26,438 nt of DNA from an uncultured Chitinophagaceae bacterium (lineage in GTDB: Bacteria > Bacteroidota > Bacteroidia > Chitinophagales > Chitinophagaceae). The notes below the pieces were generated by a model, which made no database searches, was not told the DNA's origin, and was given only the letters and a program-made list of their open reading frames with translations. The DNA is taken from positions 1 to 26,438 of the forward strand of contig CAMPGT010000022.1 in the NCBI GenBank assembly GCA_946885665.1. Reading direction: 5' to 3'. How positions within the stretch are numbered: position 1 is the first letter of the stretch; every line of letters starts with the position of its first letter. Position numbers and translations under genes: made by a program. Below, piece by piece: positions 1 to 7,395 of this stretch.

Positions 1-111
1 GGCGTAAGGTGCACCGGGCGGCACCTTTCTTCCTTCAAAGTTATTACTACCGGTAACGGTGCTAATAACAAGGAACATACAAATAAATGTGAGTGTAAGA
101 ACTTGTTTCAC
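1..111 (-). CDS. Secreted protein, N-terminal fragment (runs off window)
   Basis: Reading leftward from a GTG codon at 111 gives 37 uninterrupted codons to the window edge. The product starts MKQVLTLTFICMFLVIST and continues through Thr/Gly/Ser-Asn residues to KVPPGAPYA. The basic start, hydrophobic stretch and small polar residues look like a Sec signal peptide. An internal ATG at codon 12 is another possible start but would lose the charged n-region. Only the leader is present, so no function can be given. The gene is divergent from the secreted-protein gene at 355. The call rests on a short open frame with plausible export features. Confidence 0.5.
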   Translation of the reverse strand, partial: MKQVLTLTFICMFLVISTVTGSNNFEGRKVPPGAPYA

Positions 112-257
112 AGCAGTGTTTTGAAAGGTTTAAAATAGGTTTAAACCGGTCACGGGAGACGCAGCACGAGCCAAACCGATTATCGTCGTTCTTCTGCGAT
201 GAACCCTGAGACAGGAAAAAGGAAGTGAAGCCGGCCGGGACTTTTTACGCAGGGCGT

Positions 258-303
258 CCGAATCGACCCGCAACAATGTCCATTTCACCGCCTGGGCCGC
301 AGG
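258..303 (-). pseudogene. Possible degenerate sialidase fragment
   Basis: Read on the minus strand, this stretch encodes a peptide containing CGPGGEMDIVAGRFG. This resembles CGDAGDIDIVVRRSA in the intact sialidase at 1395-2504 (residues 62-76). The DNA also aligns with that gene (plus-strand positions about 2279-2325) at roughly three quarters identity by eye, with one extra base. The surrounding sequence does not keep a long frame and a stop codon follows shortly. It may be a relic of a second sialidase gene or a chance match; an alignment would decide. Confidence 0.25.
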
Positions 304-354
304 TTTTGGAAAATAGCTTTGTGTTTTACTTTATCAACGTAAAAACAAACTTTT

Positions 355-1173
355 ATGAAAAGGTCAGCTTTTGCACAGGGAACGACGAATGGAGGAGGGC
401 GTACGCGAAAAGCAGTGGCGGTAATGACGTTTTTAATATTATCATTTACGGCAACTGCACAAATTAATCAGGGGGACAATAAAATTGATCCGTTGCCTAA
501 AGATCTGGAAATAGAATTGGCGCTAAGTGCGCTTCCGCCGCATCTGCGGGATAGTGCAATGGTGTACGTGTTAAATCCACAAAAAGGTTTTGAAGTGGCG
601 AGAAAGGGTACGAATGGATTTCACGCATTTGTGGCGCGCACAGGCGATGATGCGATGCAGGGCAGTTGGCCGTTACGGGAATATCCGAAAGATGTTATCT
701 ACCCTGTATCTTTTGATGCGGCAGGAGCCAGCGCCAACATGCGTGTATTTTTTGACATCGCAAAAATGCAGGCTGAAGGCACACCTCCGCAGAGGTTAAA
801 GAAATTGATCCAGAAGCGCTACCGCACAAACTATTATCCACCGCCCCAGCGTCCCGGCGTGTCATATATGTTGTCGCCGATACTCAGAACCTATATTAAC
901 CCAGGTAAAAATGACAGTATACTAACGGCAAGCATACCCCATGTTATGCACTATGCGCCCAATCTTACAGATAAGGATATAGGCAGCGCGAAGCCATCTT
1001 TCAACAGTAAATATCCTTTCATCATCCACCAGGGGCCGCATGGATATACGATCCAACACCTTGGCGAACAGGAAAGGGCCGCTATTAGAAAAGCGTACGA
1101 GAAAATGCTGGCAAGGCTTTGCGAGTTAAATGAAAAGTGGTGCATTCCAACATCCGGGCAACGCAAAACTTAA
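355..1173 (+). CDS. Secreted protein of unknown function
   Basis: I do not recognise this 272-residue protein. The N-terminus has an Arg/Lys-rich segment (residues 1-20), a hydrophobic stretch (MTFLILSFTATA, 24-35) and Gln-Ile after a likely signal peptidase site, so export is expected. The mature part is mixed alpha/beta in appearance, with YYPPPQRPG near residue 160 and a charged C-terminal helix (EQERAAIRKAYEKMLARL). There are no transmembrane segments after the leader. An alternative start is the ATG at 424 (Met24), which gives a shorter n-region. The last codons and the TAA stop lie inside the heptad repeat array that begins at 1165, so the final Lys-Thr is encoded by repeat sequence. 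Confidence 0.7.
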   Translation: MKRSAFAQGTTNGGGRTRKAVAVMTFLILSFTATAQINQGDNKIDPLPKDLEIELALSALPPHLRDSAMVYVLNPQKGFEVARKGTNGFHAFVARTGDDAMQGSWPLREYPKDVIYPVSFDAAGASANMRVFFDIAKMQAEGTPPQRLKKLIQKRYRTNYYPPPQRPGVSYMLSPILRTYINPGKNDSILTASIPHVMHYAPNLTDKDIGSAKPSFNSKYPFIIHQGPHGYTIQHLGEQERAAIRKAYEKMLARLCELNEKWCIPTSGQRKT

Positions 1174-1248
1174 AACTTAAAAGTTAAAAGTTAAAACTGA
1201 AAACCCTCTCACGTCTCACGATTGCCCATTGCCTATTGCCGTTTGCCT
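1165..1248 (+). repeat. Mosaic heptad array, 12 units in one register
   Basis: Twelve consecutive 7-mers occur without a phase break. They fall into three families: AAAACTT/AAAAGTT types (six units), TCTCACG (two identical units) and ATTGCCN/TTTGCCT (four units). The families are unrelated in sequence yet share one 7-nt register. The array supplies the stop codon of the 355-1173 gene and ends where the G+C-rich element begins at 1249. Confidence 0.85.
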
Positions 1249-1390
1249 GTCCACCCCCGGCGCTTCGCGCCACCCCCGCCAGCGGGGGATACGTTTGCCC
1301 ATTGTCTATTGCCTATTGACGGCCCCCGCCAGCGGGGGATACGTTTGCCCACTGTCTATTGCCTATTGACGGCCCCCGCCGGCGGGCGCC
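1249..1390 (+). repeat. G+C-rich double-hairpin element with 50-bp tandem tail
   Basis: The 40-bp core at 1249-1288 contains two inverted repeats: GGCGC-TTC-GCGCC, and CCCCCGC separated from GCGGGGG by two bases. The second hairpin and the following heptads (GTTTGCC, then ATTGYCT types) are repeated with a period of exactly 50 bp at about 1271, 1321 and, in part, 1371. The element sits between the convergent ends of the 355 gene and the sialidase. Related copies lie at 6579, 18166 and, inverted and identical over 40 bp, at 24770-24809. Confidence 0.85.
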
Positions 1391-1394
1391 ACAT

Positions 1395-2504
1395 CTACCT
1401 TCCAAAACCCTCAACCATTAACTCCTTGAACACGATACTCTCGTACGCAGACTTCTTGCCGGCCTCGTATAAACACCCAAGATTGCCGTCTGAAAGCTCA
1501 ACGAGGTTGCTGTAAGCCGACGGCCCTTCATGCACCACAAACCGCCTGCTCCACGTTTTTCCATTATCGTACGACAAACGCACGGTCATATTTTCGCGCG
1601 CCTTTTGGCTCGCGGGATTTGAAAATGCAAGTACAGGTTTCCTACTGCCTCCATACGAAATTAAACTACCCTGGCACACGGGCTCTGTCAGCGCCGTATC
1701 ACTGCGCACCGAAGACCAGCTAACACCGCCATCGGCACTGGTGCTTACCTGCCTTACCCGCAGCTTGCCATAGTTACGCATGTTCAACATCAACACGCCT
1801 CCCGGTAATTCCGCCACGGTGCTTTCATTTACCTGGTCGGTAGGCGTTGAACCTCCTAATTTCCAGTTTTCCCCACCATCATCACTGTAAATAACGTGTG
1901 AAAAATATCTTTTTGTACCGGCTTCAATGTGATCGCACGGAATGACCAGCCTGTTCTTAAATTTTCTATTCTTTACCTGGATACCATTGCACGGACCAGT
2001 GGCGTACCAGGTCCAACTGGCGAGTTTCACATCCTGCGTAATGTCTTTTGCTTCGCTCCATGTTTGCCCATCATCTGCGGAATTCAACACAAACACTCTG
2101 CGTGTGTCCTTACTGGTCCGGTCAATAATTTCGTGTTCGCGATCGGAGCCAAGATTCCAGGTGCTCAACAAAATAATTTTGCCGGTGCGTTCATCCATCA
2201 CCGGTGCGGGATTACCACAGGTATTCGCACCATCGTCCCACACCGTTATCAGATTACCCCAGGTTTTACCGTTGTCGGCCGAACGACGTACAACGATGTC
2301 AATATCACCGGCGTCGCCGCAATTATTTTTACGCGCCTCGGCAAAAGCCAGCAATGTTCCTTTGTTTGTTTTAATGATCGCGGGAATCCGAAAACATTGG
2401 TAATCATTATCCCCCGCTTTGTACACCGCAGCGCCATCCTGCGCTTTCGGACAGAGATGCAGTAAGCTTAATAAAAGGGCGAGTATGTTCCTGGCTGAAG
2501 GCAT
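1395..2504 (-). CDS. Exo-alpha-sialidase, GH33-type
   Basis: This 369-residue protein should release terminal sialic acids from glycoconjugates outside the cytoplasm. It has a signal peptide (residues 1-21, LALLLSLLHL core). The FRIP motif is at 38-41, with R39 the first of the substrate-binding arginines. Five Asp-boxes (S-x-D-x-G-x-x-W type) start at residues 75, 142, 207, 256 and 311. An acidic GDAGDID loop (63-69) should hold the catalytic Asp, NESTVAEL (226-233) the Glu, and SAYSNL (329-334) the nucleophilic Tyr; R243 and R309 are candidates for the other two arginines. Length and domain order fit a minimal sialidase without carbohydrate-binding modules. It is divergent from the secreted protein at 2574 and convergent with the gene at 355. 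Fucosidase nearby supports a glycan-foraging role. Confidence 0.93.
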   Translation of the reverse strand: MPSARNILALLLSLLHLCPKAQDGAAVYKAGDNDYQCFRIPAIIKTNKGTLLAFAEARKNNCGDAGDIDIVVRRSADNGKTWGNLITVWDDGANTCGNPAPVMDERTGKIILLSTWNLGSDREHEIIDRTSKDTRRVFVLNSADDGQTWSEAKDITQDVKLASWTWYATGPCNGIQVKNRKFKNRLVIPCDHIEAGTKRYFSHVIYSDDGGENWKLGGSTPTDQVNESTVAELPGGVLMLNMRNYGKLRVRQVSTSADGGVSWSSVRSDTALTEPVCQGSLISYGGSRKPVLAFSNPASQKARENMTVRLSYDNGKTWSRRFVVHEGPSAYSNLVELSDGNLGCLYEAGKKSAYESIVFKELMVEGFGR

Positions 2505-2546
2505 TGAATGTAGTTTAGAACTCCAGGCAAAATACCCAAATTAATG

Positions 2547-2554
2547 TAGCTTTG
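2547..2554 (+). promoter_or_regulatory. Candidate Bacteroidota -7 box
   Basis: TAGCTTTG matches TAnnTTTG exactly and lies 20 nt before the GTG start at 2574. No convincing TTTG -33 element was found at the expected distance, so support is moderate. Confidence 0.4.
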
Positions 2555-2573
2555 ATGACTAAGAATCGGGGAC

Positions 2574-3872
2574 GTGAAAAAGCTGCTGCTATTACTGTCT
2601 GCATTTCCCACACTCTTTCAACCGAAAGCACAGCTAGAAAACTGCACCTTCAAGGACCCGCTCGTTGCCATTCAATTTGGCACCGGCGACGCCGGCAACA
2701 TCAATTCAAAATCTCTCTTCAATTACCGCCCCGTTAGCGGCTACTGCCCTACCGACGGCCATTACACCTACACACCCTACACCAGCGAGTGCTTCCGCAA
2801 CGATTGGCACACACTCACAGAGGACCACACTCCCGGCGATGTCAATGGAAACATGATGCTGGTAAATGCCTCGCCCGTTACCGGCACTTTCTTCATCACC
2901 GCCGTTAACGGATTGAAAAGCGGCGCCACCTATGAATTTGGGGTGTGGATGATGAACGTGTGCAAGATCACCGAAAAATGCCCGTTCCCACTGCTGCCCG
3001 ATATCACCATCCGGCTGCAAACCGCTAACGGCAACATCGTTGCGCAACTTAACGTGGGAGAAGTACAGCGGCGGCACAAAACAGAATGGACACAATACAA
3101 AATGGTTTTTAAAATGCCCGCTTCGGCAACGGCCCTCACGCTAAACATGATGAATAACAATCCCGGCGGGTGCGGTAACGACTTTGCTATGGACGACATC
3201 ACCTTCCGCGAATGCGTGCCGCCCATTGCCGCAGTGAAAAAAGCTGCAAAACCCGTTGTAAAAAAGAAGCCCACAACAACAAAGGCACCACCTAAAACCG
3301 CAACGGTCAAAGCAAAACCAAAATCAACCACCGTAAAACCAAAGCCTAAAACTACCACAACAAAACCTAAAACGCCGGTTGCAGTAAAGCGCTCCTCCCC
3401 ACCAGTAAAGCCACCGATAAAACAATCCCCGCCCGTCGCCGCTTCGGGACCATCGAAAGAAGCTATCAAGGCGCCCTCCGTTGCAAAACGAACACCTCCC
3501 ATCCTTCCTCCTCCCCCACCGGCACTGCGTACAAGAGCCAATGTGTTGGCAAAACGAATCATGACCGATGCGGGCCAAATAAAACTCGACCTGTACGACA
3601 ATGCTGAAATAGACGGCGACACCGTCAGCATTTATCACAACAACAGACTGGTGGTTTCCCGCGCAAAACTTTCGGCAAAACCCATTACATTAAACGTTAC
3701 AGTGAACGCCGGAAACCCGCACCACGAGTTTGTGATGGTGGCCAACAACCTCGGTTCCATTCCGCCCAACACTTCACTGATGATTGTTACCGCGGGCGGC
3801 AACAGGCATGAGGTGTTTATTTCTTCCACGCAGCAAAAAAATGCAAAAGTGATTCTGGATCTGAAAGAATGA
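2574..3872 (+). CDS. Secreted two-domain protein with Lys/Pro/Thr linker
   Basis: Starts at GTG, giving MKKLLLLLSAFPTLFQPKAQ, a clear signal peptide. Residues 21-214 form a Cys-containing, beta-rich domain of jelly-roll appearance (aromatic GHYTYTPYTSECF, then TYEFGVWMMN, and a closing FAMDDITFREC). This arrangement is common in Bacteroidota extracellular proteins. Residues 218-318 are an extremely Lys/Pro/Thr-rich linker ending in a Pro run. The C-terminal domain (about 320-432: DLYDNAEIDGDTVSIYHNN, then IPPNTSLMIVTAGG) belongs by memory to a beta-sandwich domain frequent in secreted Chitinophagaceae proteins. No catalytic residues are evident. The role may be surface display or carbohydrate binding alongside the flanking sialidase and fucosidase; that is inference. 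No sorting domain is visible. Confidence 0.8.
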   Translation: MKKLLLLLSAFPTLFQPKAQLENCTFKDPLVAIQFGTGDAGNINSKSLFNYRPVSGYCPTDGHYTYTPYTSECFRNDWHTLTEDHTPGDVNGNMMLVNASPVTGTFFITAVNGLKSGATYEFGVWMMNVCKITEKCPFPLLPDITIRLQTANGNIVAQLNVGEVQRRHKTEWTQYKMVFKMPASATALTLNMMNNNPGGCGNDFAMDDITFRECVPPIAAVKKAAKPVVKKKPTTTKAPPKTATVKAKPKSTTVKPKPKTTTTKPKTPVAVKRSSPPVKPPIKQSPPVAASGPSKEAIKAPSVAKRTPPILPPPPPALRTRANVLAKRIMTDAGQIKLDLYDNAEIDGDTVSIYHNNRLVVSRAKLSAKPITLNVTVNAGNPHHEFVMVANNLGSIPPNTSLMIVTAGGNRHEVFISSTQQKNAKVILDLKE

Positions 3873-3948
3873 TTGTTCAACGAATTGCCACACCGAAACC
3901 AGGAGATTTGTAAATTGTCGTCTTCAACGATCAAATCCCAAACTACCG

Positions 3949-5361
3949 ATGCAAAAATATTTCCCCCTTTTCTTCGCCTTCGTTTTATGGACAATACCCG
4001 CAATAGCCCAGCAGCATGAAGCTTCGGAAGATTATGTTTATCCCACCGACACCGCAGTGGTGAAGAATTTAAAAAAATGGCAGGACAGGAAGTTCGGCCT
4101 CTTTATGCACTGGGGCACGTACAGCCAGTGGGGCATCGTGGAAAGTTGGAGCCTGTGTCCCGAAGACGAACCCTGGACGCAGAGAAAAGGACCCTACAGC
4201 AAAGATTATTTCACATACAAGAAGGCATACGAAAACCTGCAAACCACCTTTAATCCCACGAAATTCAATCCTGAAAAATGGGTGGACGCAGCAAAAAACG
4301 CCGGTATGAAATACGTGGTGTTCACCACCAAACACCATGACGGATTTTGTATGTTCGACACGCACCAGACGGATTATAAAATTACCAGCGACAAAACTCC
4401 GTTTTCAAAAAATCCGCGCGCCAACGTCGCCAAAGAAATTTTCTCCGCTTTCAGACAGCAGGATTTCATGATCGGCGCCTATTTTTCAAAACCCGATTGG
4501 CACTCACCTTACTACTGGTCGTCGTACTTCCCTCCGAAAGACAGGCACGTTAATTATGACCCGGAAAAATATCCCGAAAAATGGCAGCAATTCAAAGAGT
4601 TTACTTTTAACCAGATCGGTGAGCTGATGGGCGACTACGGCAAGATGGATATTCTTTGGCTCGATGGAGGATGGGTGCGGCCGGTATACCGCACAGAACC
4701 GAACACCACCCACGAAAGCAGGTATTACAACCAGGACATCAACATGGCCGGCATCGCCAAAATGGCGCGCAGCAAACAACCCGGTTTGATCATCGTTGAC
4801 CGCACCGTTGCCGGCGAGTTTGAAAACTATACCACGCCCGAGCAGCAAGTACCCGATAAACCGCTGGATCACCCCTGGGAAAGCTGCATTACGATGGGTA
4901 ATTCATGGAGCTATGTTCCGGGCGATCATTATAAATCTGCTAAGGACATAATCACGCTGCTGGTAAAAATAGTATCGAGAGGCGGCAATTTGTTATTGAA
5001 TATCGGCCCTGGCCCCGATGGAGACTGGGATCCGGTGGCTTACCAGCGGTTGGAAGAAATAGGAAAATGGATGAAGGTGAACAGCGAAGGAATTTATTAT
5101 TCGAAGGCGGTGCCGCCATATTCCGAAGGTAATATCTATTACACGCAATCTGCAGCCGGCAATACGATATACGCCTACGTGCTCGACGACAGCATTTCTT
5201 CGCGTTCGCTTACGCTGCATGTGAACGATCCGAAAAAAATCAAGAAAATAACACTGCTGCAGAATGGGAAAAAGGTAAAATGGAGAGCGGCTGATGATGT
5301 GGTGAACATCAGTCTCCCTGCACATTTTACCTGGGGAAATGTATTGAAAATAGAATATTAG
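3949..5361 (+). CDS. Alpha-L-fucosidase, GH29
   Basis: A 470-residue secreted or periplasmic glycosidase that removes alpha-linked fucose. The signal peptide covers residues 1-21 (FFAFVLWTIPAIAQ). The (beta/alpha)8 catalytic domain carries GLFMHWG (50-56), KHHDGF (128-133) and DILWLDGG (234-241), where D239 is the expected nucleophile. ENYTTPEQ (292-299) contains E298, the likely acid/base by spacing in GH29-A enzymes. GGNLLLNIGPGPDG (345-358) is another family signature. A C-terminal beta domain follows from about 390. Length is normal for GH29. It lies 76 bp downstream of the secreted protein at 2574 on the same strand and ends 34 bp before the convergent moeZ-like gene. Confidence 0.95.
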   Translation: MQKYFPLFFAFVLWTIPAIAQQHEASEDYVYPTDTAVVKNLKKWQDRKFGLFMHWGTYSQWGIVESWSLCPEDEPWTQRKGPYSKDYFTYKKAYENLQTTFNPTKFNPEKWVDAAKNAGMKYVVFTTKHHDGFCMFDTHQTDYKITSDKTPFSKNPRANVAKEIFSAFRQQDFMIGAYFSKPDWHSPYYWSSYFPPKDRHVNYDPEKYPEKWQQFKEFTFNQIGELMGDYGKMDILWLDGGWVRPVYRTEPNTTHESRYYNQDINMAGIAKMARSKQPGLIIVDRTVAGEFENYTTPEQQVPDKPLDHPWESCITMGNSWSYVPGDHYKSAKDIITLLVKIVSRGGNLLLNIGPGPDGDWDPVAYQRLEEIGKWMKVNSEGIYYSKAVPPYSEGNIYYTQSAAGNTIYAYVLDDSISSRSLTLHVNDPKKIKKITLLQNGKKVKWRAADDVVNISLPAHFTWGNVLKIEY

Positions 5362-5395
5362 CCTCAGCACTTAGCCGTGGCCGATATTTTATATT

Positions 5396-6556
5396 TTAAT
5401 ATTTCGTCAACTGCGGATCCACTTCCTCGATGTAAGCTAGTATTCCGCCCTTCAGGTTGTAGAGATTTGTGTAACCAAATTTTTCCTCCAGTTCCCTGAT
5501 GGCACTAGCACTGCGTCCGCCCACTTTACAATGAACGATCACTTTTTTATCTCTCGACACCTGGTCGGCGTTTTCGGCAATTTGGCCCAGTGGAATTAAT
5601 TCGCCGCCGATGTTCACGATGTCATATTCATGCGGCTCACGCACGTCTATGACCTGGATGGGATCACCCTTTACCTGGAGGTCGTATAATTCTTTTGCAG
5701 TGATTTCCTTCAATGGCTTTTCTTCTATTGCCCTCATGCCGCAAAACTGTTCGTAGTCGATGAGTTCGGTGATGGTGGGATGATCGCCGCTTATGGGATT
5801 ATCCGCCCGCTTCTTTATTTTGAAGGTGCGCGTTTCAAATTGCAGCGCATCGAAAGTAAAGAATCTTCCCGACAACGGTTCACCAACACCGGTAATCACT
5901 TTGATCACTTCAGAAGCCTGCAGGCAGCCGATTATTCCCGGCAGTACCCCCAGAACGCCGCCTTCGGCACAGCTCGGAACGAGTCCGGGAGGCGGAGGGG
6001 TGGGATAAAGATCGCGGTAGTTGGGTCCGCGTTCTCCCGCACTGTTGACGTAATTGAATACCGATACCTGTCCGTCGAACTGGAAGATGGATGCGTACAC
6101 ATTCGGTTTGTCGAGCAGCACGCAGGCATCGTTCACCAGGTACCTTGTTGGAAAGTTATCTGTTCCATCGGCCACCACATCATAATCTTTGATGATGTCG
6201 AGCGCGTTGGAGGAATTGATGTGCGTGTTGTGCAGTACGACATTCAAATGCGGATTCAAAGCCAGCAATCTTTCCTTTGCTGCTTCCACCTTCGGTTTAC
6301 CGATGGCGTCCACGCCGAATATTACCTGGCGCTGCAGGTTGCTGTCGTCCACCACATCGAAGTCCACGATGCCAAGTGTGCCTACGCCTGCGGCGGCGAG
6401 GTACAGCAACGCCGGACTTCCCAGTCCACCGGAGCCCACGATAAGCACGCGGGCCCGCTTGAGTTTTTTCTGCGCCTCCATACCAAATCCCGGTATGATG
6501 ATGTGGCGGTTATAGCGCGCCAATTCTTCTGGTGTGAATATGTTTTCTTTGTTCAT
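5396..6556 (-). CDS. moeZ: MoeZ-like sulfur-carrier adenylyltransferase/sulfurtransferase
   Basis: A 386-residue E1-like enzyme that should adenylate the C-terminal glycine of a ubiquitin-like sulfur carrier and pass sulfur to it. The ThiF/MoeB domain (about 8-245) has the nucleotide loop GSGGLG (41-46), NLQRQV (73-78), DGTDNF (130-135) and PPPPGLVPSCAEGGVLG with active-site C196. The CxxC zinc pairs of E. coli MoeB are absent, as in MoeZ proteins. The rhodanese domain (about 285-386) carries C343 in VHCKVGGRSAS. The obvious partner is the CysO-like carrier just upstream, in the pathway CysM-Mec-CysO-MoeZ. A 116-bp gap containing a repeat element separates it from cysO, so co-transcription is likely but not proven. 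It could also serve molybdopterin or thiamin carriers elsewhere. Confidence 0.92.
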   Translation of the reverse strand: MNKENIFTPEELARYNRHIIIPGFGMEAQKKLKRARVLIVGSGGLGSPALLYLAAAGVGTLGIVDFDVVDDSNLQRQVIFGVDAIGKPKVEAAKERLLALNPHLNVVLHNTHINSSNALDIIKDYDVVADGTDNFPTRYLVNDACVLLDKPNVYASIFQFDGQVSVFNYVNSAGERGPNYRDLYPTPPPPGLVPSCAEGGVLGVLPGIIGCLQASEVIKVITGVGEPLSGRFFTFDALQFETRTFKIKKRADNPISGDHPTITELIDYEQFCGMRAIEEKPLKEITAKELYDLQVKGDPIQVIDVREPHEYDIVNIGGELIPLGQIAENADQVSRDKKVIVHCKVGGRSASAIRELEEKFGYTNLYNLKGGILAYIEEVDPQLTKY

Positions 6557-6578
6557 GTAGTGTTTTTTTGTGTTTGTG

Positions 6579-6604
6579 GTCCACCCCCGCCGGCGCGGGA
6601 TATA
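6579..6604 (+). repeat. Shortened copy of the G+C-rich hairpin element
   Basis: Begins GTCCACCCCCG like the copy at 1249 but is reduced to one imperfect hairpin. It is followed by TTGCCC-TTC-GGGCAA (6606-6620), a perfect 6-bp stem, and then by a heptad array. It occupies the gap between cysO and the moeZ-like gene. Confidence 0.65.
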
Positions 6605-6618
6605 GTTGCCCTTCGGGC

Positions 6619-6667
6619 AAAACTTAAAACTTAAAAGTTAAAACTAAAGCACTGCCGATTGCCGATG
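6619..6667 (+). repeat. Mosaic heptad array between moeZ and cysO
   Basis: Seven units in one register: two AAAACTT, AAAAGTT, AAAACTA, one degenerate unit, then GCCGATT and GCCGATG. The first units match those at 1165-1185 exactly. The array ends 5 bp from the cysO stop codon. Confidence 0.8.
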
Positions 6668-6672
6668 CCGCT

Positions 6673-6948
6673 TCACGCTCCGCCCGCGATCGCGGGAATA
6701 ATGCTCAGCACCGTATCTTCCTTCACTTCTGTTTTCTCTTCCTGCAAATCCCTGATATCCTGGTCGCCCACAAAAATGTTCACGAAGCTTCTGATCTTCC
6801 CATTCTCATCCAGCAAATGCTTTTTCAGGGCCGGAAAATTAGTCGTCAGTTCACGGATGCTGTCGGCAACTGTGCCGCTGCCGATGGGCAGCTTCGCCGT
6901 ATTATTTGTAAACTTTCTTAATGGTGTCGGAATGATGATGGTTGCCAT
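6673..6948 (-). CDS. cysO: CysO-like sulfur carrier protein (ubiquitin fold)
   Basis: A 91-residue MoaD/ThiS-type carrier. After activation by a MoeZ-like enzyme its C-terminal thiocarboxylate supplies sulfur for cysteine formation by CysM, and Mec then frees cysteine from the adduct. Sequence features are MATIIIPTPLRKF, RSFVNIFVGDQDIR (53-66) and the end IIPAIAGGA. Mycobacterial CysO, as I recall it, has the same layout but ends exactly at Gly-Gly. Here one Ala follows the Gly-Gly, so the carrier should need trimming before adenylation. The gene lies 12 bp after mec, with cysM next, which identifies the pathway. The stop codon context (GCGTGA) resembles repeat-derived gene ends elsewhere in the window. 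Confidence 0.9.
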   Translation of the reverse strand: MATIIIPTPLRKFTNNTAKLPIGSGTVADSIRELTTNFPALKKHLLDENGKIRSFVNIFVGDQDIRDLQEEKTEVKEDTVLSIIPAIAGGA

Positions 6949-6960
6949 AATAAAATGCTA

Positions 6961-7395
6961 TTATTTTGTATTCGTTAACTGGTTTGTATAGGCCTCTTCG
7001 TCAAACTGGAATGCTTCATTCAATACCCATGACCGCGCATTTTTCACGCCATCTTTAGAAACTGAAATTATAACATAAGAAAACCAGGGTTGTGCTGCCA
7101 CGCGGTCATGTTCGGAAGGAATGGCCGGATGATCGGGGTGTGAATGATAAATACCCAGCAGTTGCAAATCGTTGTCGGCAGCAAACTGTTCGCCTTTCAT
7201 GTAGTCTTTCGGTGCAATCACAAATCTTCTCTTCCTGTTTTCCTGCGCCGAATTGTCGATGGGCAGCGCTTTTGTTACTACGCGGTTGCCTTCTTCATCT
7301 TCATGGCCGAACATAAACCCGCAACATTCGTCGGGAAATGCCTTTACCGCATCTTCATTCATAACAATGCCTGCTTCATTGGCTACTATGATCAT
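6961..7395 (-). CDS. mec: Mec-type JAMM metallopeptidase
   Basis: A 144-residue JAB1/MPN metalloprotease. The zinc motif HxHx7SxxD is complete: H84, H86, S94 and D97 in HSHPDHPAIPSEHD. E23 in PDECCGFMFG is the catalytic glutamate. In the mycobacterial pathway Mec hydrolyses the CysO-cysteine adduct to release cysteine and recycle CysO. It might also remove the extra Ala from the CysO C-terminus; related JAMM proteins mature sulfur carriers in siderophore pathways. Its ATG overlaps the cysM stop as ATGA, which suggests translational coupling, and cysO follows after 12 bp. It is cytoplasmic, with no signal peptide. Confidence 0.92.
   Translation of the reverse strand: MIIVANEAGIVMNEDAVKAFPDECCGFMFGHEDEEGNRVVTKALPIDNSAQENRKRRFVIAPKDYMKGEQFAADNDLQLLGIYHSHPDHPAIPSEHDRVAAQPWFSYVIISVSKDGVKNARSWVLNEAFQFDEEAYTNQLTNTK

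Noticed and set aside
190..310. Possible cobalamin-type riboswitch (CCCGCAACA stretch)
   Set aside because: The other conserved boxes are missing on either strand and the downstream gene has no link to B12.
225..467. Open frame on the plus strand before the secreted protein at 355
   Set aside because: It overlaps the better gene, has no family signal, and much of its frame lies antisense to the sialidase-like fragment.
1222..1515. Pro-rich open frame across the repeat region
   Set aside because: Its sequence (VHPRRFAPPPPAG) is simply the translation of the G+C-rich element; the minus-strand copy at 24770 gives a near-identical peptide, so it reflects repeat DNA and not a gene.
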